A stretch of DNA of 38,134 nt. It comes from Alphaproteobacteria bacterium (GTDB taxonomy: Bacteria > Pseudomonadota > Alphaproteobacteria > Puniceispirillales > Puniceispirillaceae). Every line of letters begins with the position of its first letter. The stretch's first letter is position 1. Location of the stretch: assembly GCA_016779005.1 (NCBI GenBank), contig JADHOL010000017.1, positions 1-38,134 of the forward strand, written 5' to 3'. Made by a program: the position numbers and the translations under genes. The notes beneath the pieces are model-generated. The model saw nothing but the letters and a program-made list of their open reading frames with translations. It made no database searches and had not been told where the DNA came from. This document shows, piece by piece, positions 7,724 to 16,900 of the stretch.

Positions 7724-9016
7724 GTGAGCAAAATAGCTATTGTTATACATCCAGAGGTGCGAATACTTCCAACCTCTCGAAACTCAGATGCATTATTGAA
7801 TGAAGCGTGCGGTCTTGCCGAAGCGATTGAGCTTGAGGTGATCCACCGTGAGGTTGTAAAACTCTTCTCCCCGAAGGCTGGAACCTATCTTGGGGCTGGA
7901 TTTCTGGAGTTATTAATCGAGCGAATTGAGCGTGAGGATCCGCATCCTGTTATAATTTTCGATTGCTCTTTAAGTCCTGTTCAGCACCGTAATTTGGAAG
8001 AAATGCTTGGCTGTAAGGTAATTGATAGAACCGCATTAATTTTAGAAATTTTTGGCGCTAGAGCAAACACGCACGCAGGAAGACTTCAAGTAGAGCTGGC
8101 CTCCCTTACGTTTCAGCGCTCGCGTTTGGTTCGAAGCTGGACACATCTTGAAAGACAAAGAGGCGGGGGCGGCTTTCTTGGTGGCCCTGGTGAGAGACAG
8201 ATAGAACTTGACCGCCGCATACTGTTAGAGCGCGTGGTTAAAATTAAAGAAGAGCTTAAGGAAGTTGAGAGAACAAGACAAATCCAACGCAAAAACAGAA
8301 ATCGAACAGAAACCCCAACAATAGCGCTTGTAGGGTACACTAATGCAGGTAAATCGACTTTGTTCAATGCCTTAACCGCATCGAATGTCATGGCTAAGGA
8401 TATGCTATTTGCAACCCTTGACCCTACCTTACGCATGGCCGAGCTTCCAACGGGTCAAAAAATAATTCTAGCTGATACTGTAGGATTTATAAGCGAGCTT
8501 CCAACAGAATTAGTCGAGGCATTTAAAAGCACCTTAGAAGAGGTAACAGAGGCTGATTTCTTATTGCATGTGCATGATGCATCCTCGCCATTTCTGGAAG
8601 AAGAAGCAGAGGATGTAGATAAAATACTAGGGGATCTTGGGTTAGATGGAGATGAGCTCTCTGAAAAGGTAATTCACGTGCTCAACAAATCAGACCTAAT
8701 TTCATCTGACAAACAACAAGAATTAGCACATATGTTTCCAAATGGGGCATTTTTGTCGGCGCTCTCTCACTCTAATTTCCAAAGCTTATTTAGGTTAATT
8801 GAGGAAGCTATAAACACAGATTCTGCTGTTTATAGCTTCCATATCTCTTCTCGTTTTGGGGATGCTCGCGCTTACCTGCATCAGAATGGAATTGTGCTTC
8901 ATTCATGCTTTAATGATGATGGTTTTGAGAGCTTAACGGTAAGGCTGTCTGATGCTAACTATCAACGCTTTACCACCCGTTGGCCAGAATATGATATCCC
9001 CGAAAAACGCACCTAA
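7724..9016 (+). CDS. hflX: Ribosome-associated GTPase HflX
   Basis: GTPase that binds the large ribosomal subunit and splits stalled or stressed ribosomes. It has 430 residues, the usual length. The N-terminal HflX domain is followed by the glycine-rich linker GGGGFLGGPGE and a helical region. The GTPase domain has G1 GYTNAGKST (204-212), G3 DTVGFI (about 251-256) and G4 NKSD (321-324). The start is GTG with AAGGA ten bases upstream. In many alphaproteobacteria hflX follows hfq; here it stands alone, about 13 kb from hfq and on the opposite strand. Confidence 0.93.
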   Translation: MSKIAIVIHPEVRILPTSRNSDALLNEACGLAEAIELEVIHREVVKLFSPKAGTYLGAGFLELLIERIEREDPHPVIIFDCSLSPVQHRNLEEMLGCKVIDRTALILEIFGARANTHAGRLQVELASLTFQRSRLVRSWTHLERQRGGGGFLGGPGERQIELDRRILLERVVKIKEELKEVERTRQIQRKNRNRTETPTIALVGYTNAGKSTLFNALTASNVMAKDMLFATLDPTLRMAELPTGQKIILADTVGFISELPTELVEAFKSTLEEVTEADFLLHVHDASSPFLEEEAEDVDKILGDLGLDGDELSEKVIHVLNKSDLISSDKQQELAHMFPNGAFLSALSHSNFQSLFRLIEEAINTDSAVYSFHISSRFGDARAYLHQNGIVLHSCFNDDGFESLTVRLSDANYQRFTTRWPEYDIPEKRT

Positions 9017-9045
9017 AAATCAAGTTAGACTAGTCCAATAGCCCC

Positions 9046-9075
9046 TTCTAAACGAATAAGAAGTAGGGATATAAT
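9046..9075 (+). promoter_or_regulatory. Possible promoter of the photolyase pair
   Basis: A perfect TATAAT at 9070-9075 lies 36 bases before the photolyase ATG, a reasonable leader length. The best -35 candidate, TTCTAA at 9046-9051 with an 18-base spacer, is poor, so an activator or alternative sigma factor may be needed, or the match is chance. Confidence 0.35.
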
Positions 9076-9111
9076 ATCATTTTAAACTAATAAATTTAGG
9101 GCAGTGTTTTT

Positions 9112-10536
9112 ATGAAAACAATAATGTGGTTCCGTCAGGATCTAAGACTAGCCGACAACCCTGCTCTAATTGAAGCAGTGAATAGCGGTGAGATTATTCC
9201 AATATATATTCTAGACGACCATAATTCTGGCTCTCAGAAAATGGGCGCTGCAAGTAGGCTCTGGCTACACTATTCATTAGAATCGCTAGATAAGTCCTTA
9301 AACGGGAATTTGAAATTTTTTAAGGGACCTGCGGATAAAATTATACCTGAATTAATGCTCCAAACAAACGCAGATAAAATTGTATGGAACAGATGTTATG
9401 AGCCGTGGCGAATGACGCGTGATATATCCATTAAACAATATATCAAAGAATTAGGTGTTGAGGTAAAAAGTTTTGCAGGGTCGCTTTTGTGGGAGCCGCA
9501 TCAAATACACAAATCCGACGGTACCCATTACCGCGTATTTACCCCCTTCTACCGTAGGGGGTGTCTTGCAGCCACGCCGCCAAGAAAACCGCTGACAGCC
9601 CCAACTGATATTAAATATTCACTACAACCTATAAATTCCAAAAATTGCACGCTATCTGAACTTGAATTATTGCCTATGCATAAATGGTCTCACACGATAC
9701 TTAATGAGTGGAGGATAGGCGAGCGGGGTGCTGCCCAATCGCTTACTGAATTTCTTGAGAATGGGATTTCAAGCTACAAAATAGGCAGAAACATTCCCTC
9801 GCAAAAGTCGGTTTCCAGATTATCGCCAAGACTGCATTTTGGTGAATTATCACCAAATCAGGTCTGGTATGCGTCTCAAGACGTAATTGAGCCAGGAGAT
9901 TCTAATTTAGATAGCTTTCTTTCTGAATTGGGCTGGCGTGAATTTGCCCATCATTTAAACGTTCATCACCAAACACTTGCCAATGAGAATCTAAACCCAA
10001 AATTCAATTCATTTGCTTGGAAAATGACACCTGATAGTCTTAAAGCATGGCAAACAGGCAGGACAGGCTATCCAATAGTAGATGCTGGTATGAGAGAGCT
10101 TTATCAAACAGGCTACATGCATAACAGGCTGCGGATGATTGTTGGCTCTTTTCTTGTCAAAAATCTTCTACAGCATTGGCACCATGGACGAGATTGGTTT
10201 CATGAGTGTCTGGTTGATGCAGATTTGTGTGTTAATTCAGCAAGCTGGCAATGGATTGCAGGATGCGGCGCGGATGCGGCACCCTATTTCCGCATTTTCA
10301 ATCCGATCACACAAGGTGAGAAATTTGATGCTGATGGGGCCTATACACGCAAATGGGTGCCTGAATTAGCAAAACTGCCTAAAAAATACCTTTTTTGTCC
10401 ATGGCAAGCACCCTCAGAGATATTAAAAGAAAGCGGCGTTCACCTTGGCAACTCTTATCCAATGCCTATCGTAGATCTTAAAACCTCAAGAGAAATGGCC
10501 CTTGAAGCTTTTTCAAAGTTACCAAAGTCAGCCTGA
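9112..10536 (+). CDS. phrB: Deoxyribodipyrimidine photolyase (cryptochrome/photolyase family)
   Basis: FAD-dependent enzyme that uses blue or near-UV light to split cyclobutane pyrimidine dimers. It has 474 residues, normal for the class I family. The N-terminal antenna domain opens with MWFRQDLRLADNPAL. The C-terminal FAD domain carries GYPIVDAGMRELYQTGYMHNR, RMIVGSFLVKNLLQHW and SWQW (378-381) followed by GADAAPYFRIFNPITQGEKFD, a near-canonical FAD/DNA-binding core. The tryptophans of the electron-transfer path appear to be present. The stop overlaps the next start by one base (TGATG). Dimer type is inferred from overall resemblance; a cryptochrome-like role is less likely. Confidence 0.9.
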   Translation: MKTIMWFRQDLRLADNPALIEAVNSGEIIPIYILDDHNSGSQKMGAASRLWLHYSLESLDKSLNGNLKFFKGPADKIIPELMLQTNADKIVWNRCYEPWRMTRDISIKQYIKELGVEVKSFAGSLLWEPHQIHKSDGTHYRVFTPFYRRGCLAATPPRKPLTAPTDIKYSLQPINSKNCTLSELELLPMHKWSHTILNEWRIGERGAAQSLTEFLENGISSYKIGRNIPSQKSVSRLSPRLHFGELSPNQVWYASQDVIEPGDSNLDSFLSELGWREFAHHLNVHHQTLANENLNPKFNSFAWKMTPDSLKAWQTGRTGYPIVDAGMRELYQTGYMHNRLRMIVGSFLVKNLLQHWHHGRDWFHECLVDADLCVNSASWQWIAGCGADAAPYFRIFNPITQGEKFDADGAYTRKWVPELAKLPKKYLFCPWQAPSEILKESGVHLGNSYPMPIVDLKTSREMALEAFSKLPKSA

Positions 10537-12086
10537 TGGGAACAGTTAGATTAATATTAGGTGACCAGTTAGATCTTGGTATTGCGTCTCTTGCAGATAT
10601 TGACCCAGAAAATGATCTGATTTTAATGGCAGAGCTTAAAACTGAGGCAACCTACGTAAAGCATCATAAGAAAAAAATTGCGTTTATCTTTTCTGCCATG
10701 CGTCATTTTGCAGAAGAATGTCGCCTAAAAGGATGGAATATTTGTTATATTGATTATGATAACCCAGATAATAAAGGTGATTTTATATCCCAATTACAAT
10801 CGGTTATTGATGAATTCTCCCCCGACGCATTATGTATGGTGGAAGCTGGGGAATTCAGGTTAAGGCAACTATTTACTGAGTTTCAATTAGAGACATCCCT
10901 GCCTTTTGAAATCAGAAAAGATACACGGTTTTTTACCTCAGAAGAACGGTTTCGGGATTGGGCGGATGGCAGAACCCAATTAAGAATGGAATATTTCTAT
11001 CGCGAATTAAGACGGGAAACCAACGTGTTAATGAGTGAAGATGGAACCCCTATCGGGGGAAAGTGGAATTATGATTCTGAGAATAGAGTTTCGCCAGATG
11101 CTAAAAAACATATACCCTCCCCTACTAAAATAAAACCAGATGAAATAACAAAAGACGTGATAGCGCTTGTCGGTAGTCGTTTCTCAGACCATTTTGGAAG
11201 TTTAGAGAGCTTTCATTATGCTGTCACAAGAAAAGAGGCGCTCCTCATTCTAGATAAGTTTATGGAAGAACGCTTGATAAATTTTGGCACCTTTCAAGAT
11301 GCAATGTTAGTAGATGAAGCATGGATGTACCACTCCCATATTGGTTTATATCTGAATATTGGCCTACTCAGCCCAAAAGAAGTAGTGTTACGTGCTGAGC
11401 AGGCCTTTTATGAAGAGAATATGCCCTTAAACTCTGTAGAGGGATTTATTCGTCAAATACTTGGATGGCGGGAATATGTAAGAGGCTTGTACTGGTATAA
11501 AATGCCTGAATATGCGGATATGAATTATCTTGAGTTAACAGCGCCCCTTCCTGATTTTTATTGGTCCGCACAAACAGATTTAAAATGCGTATCACAATCG
11601 GTTGCCCAAACGCGCGACCATGCCTATGCGCATCATATACAGCGTTTGATGGTATTAGGGAACTATGCGCTGTTAACAGGGGTTTCTCCAGAACAGTTAA
11701 ATAACTGGTTTTTGAGTGTTTATGTTGATGCGTATGAGTGGGTTGAGCTTCCCAATGTAAGCGGAATGGTATTATTTGCAGATGGCGGAATCCTGGCAAG
11801 CAAGCCTTATGTTTCTGGCGGTGCCTATATTGATAGAATGTCCAATTATTGTGGCTCATGTAAATATAATGTGAAGAAAAAAACAGGCGAGGATGCTTGC
11901 CCCTTTAATTATTTATATTGGAATTTTTTGATGTCGCATGAGGATAAGTTCAAAAATAACCCTCGTATGGGTATGATGTATCGAACCTTATCGAAAATGA
12001 GCGATGAGAACAGAAACCAAATTCAAAAAGATTCACAAATCTGGCTTAACGCGGATCCGCAACGCATAAAAACTTTGATAATGTGA
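10536..12086 (+). CDS. Iron-sulfur cryptochrome/photolyase (FeS-BCP type, likely (6-4) photolyase)
   Basis: Member of the bacterial Fe-S cryptochrome/photolyase family, whose characterised Agrobacterium member PhrB repairs (6-4) photoproducts. It has 516 residues. The N-terminus (RLILGDQLD) is the antenna domain of this group. Four cysteines, C351, C439, C442 and C455 (in NYCGSC and DACPFN), match the spacing of the Agrobacterium 4Fe-4S ligands as I recall them (350/438/441/454). The histidine proposed for catalysis corresponds to H367 in HHIQRLM. It is translationally coupled to the upstream photolyase, so one transcript could cover both main UV lesion types. Repair activity rather than signalling is inferred. 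Confidence 0.9.
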   Translation: MGTVRLILGDQLDLGIASLADIDPENDLILMAELKTEATYVKHHKKKIAFIFSAMRHFAEECRLKGWNICYIDYDNPDNKGDFISQLQSVIDEFSPDALCMVEAGEFRLRQLFTEFQLETSLPFEIRKDTRFFTSEERFRDWADGRTQLRMEYFYRELRRETNVLMSEDGTPIGGKWNYDSENRVSPDAKKHIPSPTKIKPDEITKDVIALVGSRFSDHFGSLESFHYAVTRKEALLILDKFMEERLINFGTFQDAMLVDEAWMYHSHIGLYLNIGLLSPKEVVLRAEQAFYEENMPLNSVEGFIRQILGWREYVRGLYWYKMPEYADMNYLELTAPLPDFYWSAQTDLKCVSQSVAQTRDHAYAHHIQRLMVLGNYALLTGVSPEQLNNWFLSVYVDAYEWVELPNVSGMVLFADGGILASKPYVSGGAYIDRMSNYCGSCKYNVKKKTGEDACPFNYLYWNFLMSHEDKFKNNPRMGMMYRTLSKMSDENRNQIQKDSQIWLNADPQRIKTLIM

Positions 12087-12092
12087 TGCGCC

Positions 12093-12737
12093 CTAGAATT
12101 CTATCTCTATGCCTGTTTTTTTCCAGATTGGCATCTTTTGCATTACTTGCTTAAACAGATCAGATTCCAAAAACTGAGATAGGCTTTTATGTATATTTGG
12201 CAAATTCTGAGAATCAAACCAGTCAGGGTCTGCTATTCTAAACTGGCGGATAAAAGGCAGGCACATATAATCAAAGATTCCAATCGTTTTGCCAGATAAG
12301 TAAGGCATTTCTGAGAGCTTAACTTCTATATCTTCTATCCATAACATTGCCAAATCACGATGAAAATTCTTGTCTTTGGGCTCAAAACGAGCCGCATATT
12401 TATATCTGTCCAAATGATGTTTGAAATCATCATCTAACGATTCTAAGAATTGCGCACTCGCAGCTTTATCCGCATTCCATGAAACCAAAATATTATGGGG
12501 GTCGCTTACCGAAACTGCCCAGAGGATAATATCCATAGATTGCTCAAGAATTTGATCTGGTAAAACAAGCACTGGGACGGTTGCTTTTGGAGAGGCCTGA
12601 AGCAATTCCTTTGGTTTATCTTTCAATTCAATTTCACGCAACCTAACCGTCACATTACATTTTTTTAATATTAGCCGTGCTCTCATTGCAAAAGGGCATC
12701 TTCGAAAAGAATATAAAATGGGTTGTGTTTCAGCCAT
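12093..12737 (-). CDS. Glutathione S-transferase-like protein
   Basis: A 214-residue protein with an N-terminal thioredoxin-fold domain. RRCPFAMRARL places a cysteine at residue 14, in the glutaredoxin-like active-site position. Later come the glutathione-site stretch KATVPVLVL, with its typical cis-proline, and ILEQSMDIILW. The rest is a helical C-terminal domain. No signal peptide, so it is presumably cytoplasmic. The frame is open further upstream, but the ATG at 12737 gives a normal start and an eight-base overlap with the upstream HugZ-like gene. The cysteine-type active site suggests reductase or glutathionyl-transfer chemistry; the substrate is unknown. Confidence 0.7.
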   Translation of the reverse strand: MAETQPILYSFRRCPFAMRARLILKKCNVTVRLREIELKDKPKELLQASPKATVPVLVLPDQILEQSMDIILWAVSVSDPHNILVSWNADKAASAQFLESLDDDFKHHLDRYKYAARFEPKDKNFHRDLAMLWIEDIEVKLSEMPYLSGKTIGIFDYMCLPFIRQFRIADPDWFDSQNLPNIHKSLSQFLESDLFKQVMQKMPIWKKTGIEIEF

Positions 12738-13239
12738 TAGAAGAAAGTCTGCTCTCAAGCCTAAAATCATTACCTGTGACGTTAAAGGCCGATCCAAATC
12801 CGGTTACAATCACCCCCTTGTTTGGATTAATAGCAAATAAATGGAAATCGGAAAATTCTCGTATGACGGTCATGACAGGCCCATGGTGACTTGCAATCTC
12901 ATCACAGAGCATATTAAATTCTGCTCCGCCTCTTTTTATCTCACTCACTTCTGCGGTAAATTTCAATCGAACACGTGCCCATATATTTGTGGCTGCTTTT
13001 TCATCCTCAATAATACTAAATAACACAGGTCTTTTATCTAGCATAAAGCGAACATGCCCTCCAAGTTCGCTTACATATATATAAAACACGTTATTTCTTC
13101 TTATATAAGGTGCAACACCCCATTCAATATTATCGCCGCTATCCGAACTGGTAGATATTTGGAGCGTTTTTGCCTGCTGCAATAACGCATCTCTTTTTGC
13201 GGTTACAAGGCTCAATGCTTTTTCATCATCCAAAGCCAA
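12730..13239 (-). CDS. HugZ-like FMN-binding split-barrel protein
   Basis: A 169-residue protein that resembles the HugZ/pyridoxamine-phosphate-oxidase-like family, some members of which degrade haem. Supporting stretches are GVAPYIRRNNVFYIYVSELG, HVRFMLDKRPVLFSIIEDE, the ARVRLKF strand and the closing VIVTGFGSAFNV. The length suits the short, single-barrel form without the extra C-terminal DUF2470 domain. The start is TTG, well supported by GGGGAG seven bases upstream. It is divergent from the DsbA-like gene and overlaps the GST-like gene downstream. Haem or flavin use cannot be confirmed from sequence alone. Confidence 0.65.
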   Translation of the reverse strand: MALDDEKALSLVTAKRDALLQQAKTLQISTSSDSGDNIEWGVAPYIRRNNVFYIYVSELGGHVRFMLDKRPVLFSIIEDEKAATNIWARVRLKFTAEVSEIKRGGAEFNMLCDEIASHHGPVMTVIREFSDFHLFAINPNKGVIVTGFGSAFNVTGNDFRLESRLSSNG

Positions 13240-13246
13240 TTTTATT

Positions 13247-13252
13247 CTCCCC
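13247..13252 (-). promoter_or_regulatory. Ribosome binding site supporting a TTG start (HugZ-like gene)
   Basis: On the minus strand GGGGAG lies seven bases before the TTG at 13239. No ATG or GTG start matches the family N-terminus better. Confidence 0.65.
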
Positions 13253-13354
13253 TGAAAAAGGTAAATACTGACATAGTAGTGTTATGTGCCATTGTTTTAG
13301 CATTAAAACTAACATAGGTTAAATAGGTAAGAGAAAAACACCTCAGGCCGCGAT

Positions 13355-13975
13355 ATGAACCCCAAACTTAAGATAGAAATATTCGCGGATATTATATGCC
13401 CATGGTGCTATATTGGTAAAAAGCGCCTTGAAAAGGCATTATCTGAGCGCCCTGACATAGAGGTTACTATTGAATGGAAAGGGTTTTTATTAAACCCCTC
13501 CATACCGCAATATGGCATTGATAGAAGACAATATTTATTAACCAAGTTTGGACATGCTGCATCATCTGTTTATAGCAGAATAGAACAAGCTGGAAAATTA
13601 TCGGGCATTGAATTTGATTTTGATGCAATCGAGAGAACACCAGATTCTCGCTCTGTTCACGAATTAATTATTGCAGCTGGAAGCGACGGCTACAGGTTAA
13701 GCGAGTTGTTTTATCAAGCCTATTTCCTAGATGGTAAAGATATAAGCAATTCCGATATCCAAGAAGAAATACTAGAAAGCTCAAACCTGTCCCAAATTTC
13801 TGAACTTAAAAAAATCACAGAAGCAAAAAAAATATTGGCATCAGACTTAACCCAAGCAAACCATTTAGGAATTGATGGCGTTCCGTTTTTTGTCTTTAAC
13901 AGCCAGATTTCACTTGCCGGAGCACATCCAGAACATATATTGCTTACCGCAATCGATACGGCGGTTACGAGCTAG
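13355..13975 (+). CDS. DsbA-family oxidoreductase (FrnE-like)
   Basis: A 206-residue cytoplasmic thioredoxin-fold protein of the DsbA/2-hydroxychromene-2-carboxylate isomerase group. The active site CPWCYIGK is at about residues 15-22. A helical insertion follows, and the fold ends with GIDGVPFFVFN, containing the cis-proline loop. No signal peptide is present. FrnE members elsewhere are tied to oxidative-stress tolerance; that role here is inference. It faces away from the HugZ-like gene across a 115-base gap and converges on mfd, with which it shares its last four bases. Confidence 0.8.
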   Translation: MNPKLKIEIFADIICPWCYIGKKRLEKALSERPDIEVTIEWKGFLLNPSIPQYGIDRRQYLLTKFGHAASSVYSRIEQAGKLSGIEFDFDAIERTPDSRSVHELIIAAGSDGYRLSELFYQAYFLDGKDISNSDIQEEILESSNLSQISELKKITEAKKILASDLTQANHLGIDGVPFFVFNSQISLAGAHPEHILLTAIDTAVTS

Positions 13976-16900
13976 TCTAATAGGGCTTGTACCTGCAATA
14001 ACTTACCCTTCAGATAATCAGCACGCTTCGTTACATCGGTTAAATCCTGTTTAATTACCAGCTTATGATCTGCTCGCAATTGTACCCTGTCTTTTTGCGA
14101 GGCTATCCAGGCAATTAGTCGCTCTGGATTAGCAAATGAATTATGTCTAAACTGAACGGAGAACCCTTTATTACCTGCATCTATTTTAGCGATATTAATA
14201 TTTTTAGATATCTGTTTTAATTCAACAATTTGCAAGAGGTTTTTAACCTTATCTGGGATAGGGCCAAATCTATCTGTTAATTCCATTTTTATATCTTGGA
14301 GAGATGCTAAATCATAGACAGATGCAATTTTACGATAGAGTGAAAGCCGAACCGTTAAATCTTTAATATAGCTATCTGGTATCAAAACGTCAGTTCCAAT
14401 ACTAATAAGGGGTGACCAGTTATCTTCGCTTACGTCACTCTCCTCTTTATTTTCGCTCGTAGCAGACTTTGATAAAGCAACAGCTTGGCGAAGCATATCT
14501 TGATATAATTCAACACCCACTTCCTTTACGTGGCCTGACTGCTCATCCCCAAGTAGGTTTCCAGCACCGCGAATATCCATATCATAGGAGGCTAGTGAGA
14601 ACCCTGCCCCAAGCTTGTCAAGGGTTTGCATTACTTCGAGCCTGCGTTTAGCCTGATTGGTGAGTGTTATTTGTGGGTCAGTTGTAAGATAGGCATATGC
14701 TCGTTGCTTGCCGCGCCCTACTCTGCCGCGTAACTGATATAGCTGGGACAAGCCAAACATGTCAGCACGGTGAATAATCATTGTATTTGCTGTGGAAATA
14801 TCAATTCCAGACTCCACAATATGAGTGGATAATAATACATCTGCTTTGGCATCTGCAAAATCTGTCATGACCTTATCTAATTCTAGCGGGTTCATCTGTC
14901 CATGTGCTGAAAGAATAGAGGCTTCAGGAACCAGCTTTGTGATGCGATCAAACATTTTCTGCATATCTTTTATACGAGGACATACCACAAATATCTGTCC
15001 GCCCCGCTGTTTTTCACGCAAAATTGCTTCTCTAAGGATGATAGAGTCCCATGGCCCCACAAACGTTCTAACTGCAAGACGGTCTACCGGCGGTGTTGCG
15101 ATAAGTGACATTTCTCTTACCCCCGATAATGCCATCTGCAAGGTTCGCGGTATGGGTGTTGCCGATAGGGTGAGAACATGCATGTCACCACGCATTTTTT
15201 TGAGTTGTTCTTTCTGAGCAACTCCAAAATGTTGTTCTTCATCTACAATTAAAAGGCCAAGATTATTAAACGCCATTGATTTTGACAGTAATGCATGTGT
15301 TCCGATTACCATCTGACAGGTTCCATCAGCAATATCTTGCTTGATAATGGCCGCATTTTTTGCAGGTGTCATTCTTGAGAGAATACCAATTTGGATTGGA
15401 AAGCCTTTAAAGCGCTCTTTAAACAGCTTGCCATGTTGTCTTGCAAGAAGGGTGGTAGGCGTAACAAGCGCTACCTGATACCCGCTCATACAAGCAACAA
15501 ACGCAGCCCGCAATGCAACCTCGGTTTTACCAAATCCAACATCACCGCAAATCAGTCTATCGGTTGGTTTTCCAGAGGCAAGATCATCGATCACATCAGA
15601 AATAGCATCCAGCTGGTCATCTGTTTCAGAAAATTGAAAGCGTGCACAAAATTCATCAAAAATGCCTGTTGGCACATTTAGTTTTTCAGCTTTGCTTACT
15701 TGTCTGCTGGCAGCAATTTTAATGAGCTCGTCTGCCATCTCCTTTATCCTGCCTTTAATTCTGGCTTTTTTGGCCTGCCAAGCAACGCCGCCTAACCTAT
15801 CTAAAGCCGCATCGCTTGCCTGCTGTCCATATCTTGAGAGTAAATCAATATTCTCAACGGGGATGAATAATCTATCATCGCCCGCATAAATTAAACGCAA
15901 ACAATCATGCTCACCGCCGCCGCTTTGCACTGTTTCAAGACCATCATATCGACCTATTCCATGCTCTATATGCACTACAAGATCGTCTGTCTGTAATGCG
16001 GATACTTCTCGCAGGAATTCATCTGAGCGCTTGCGCCTACCAGCAGGCCTGTTCTGCCGGCTTCCAAATACATCCTGTTCTGTTAAAATCCAAATATCTG
16101 GGAACATAAATCCATTTGCGATGGACCATACAGCAGAATAAATCTGCCCTGCTACTAGCTTTGTGCCAGGCTCGAGCGGCGTTATTGGATGCGATAAATG
16201 AGGGGATACTAACTCAGTTAATTTTAACATAGCGCCTTTGCTGGAAGCTACCAAAATTATAGAGCGATTTGTTAGGGTATCTTCTATCATTTTTGCGGCA
16301 GATTGTGAGGGGCTAAATCGGTTTTCCTGTGTTGCGCTAAAAACGGGTCCTGTTTTTCCGTCTAAGCTTAATGCCTCATAATTTTGAGGTGTTTTTTCTG
16401 GGGCAGAGAATGGCGATAATATCGCTGGCATTTTTGTATTAAATAATACGTCAATTTCATTCTGTGATACGTACATCTGCTCTGGTGGTACTGGCCTGTA
16501 ATGGAATGAATCTTGTCCGATGGCTGACAGTCTTGACTGATAAAACTCCTCAATTAAGGCGCTTCTTTTCTCTGAATAAACCGAAAAATCATACGGAATT
16601 ACAACAGACGCATCAGGTAGCCAATCTGTTATAGTAACAAGTTCAGGATGTAATAAGCTCATCCAATGTTCTATTCCAACAGGGGTTATGCCTGCTGTGA
16701 TTTCCTCGTATAATTGGTCTCTTGCTGCGGATGCGCCAAATAAACTGATATAATTTTTTCTAAAACGGGTGATATATTCATCTGATAAGCGATATTCCGC
16801 TACTGGATTTAAAATAAGCTGTTCTACTTCCGTCAATCCCAATTGAGAAGATGAATCAAAAAATCTTATTTTCTCAAGTTCCGCACCGAAAAAATCAAGG

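Noticed and set aside
11446-11859. 137-codon open frame antisense to the Fe-S photolyase gene
   Set aside because: The translation is rich in His and Gln with no domain pattern, and the opposite strand encodes a clearly conserved protein.
14825-15217. 130-codon open frame antisense to mfd
   Set aside because: It mirrors the conserved helicase motifs of mfd and has no ribosome binding site or recognisable fold.
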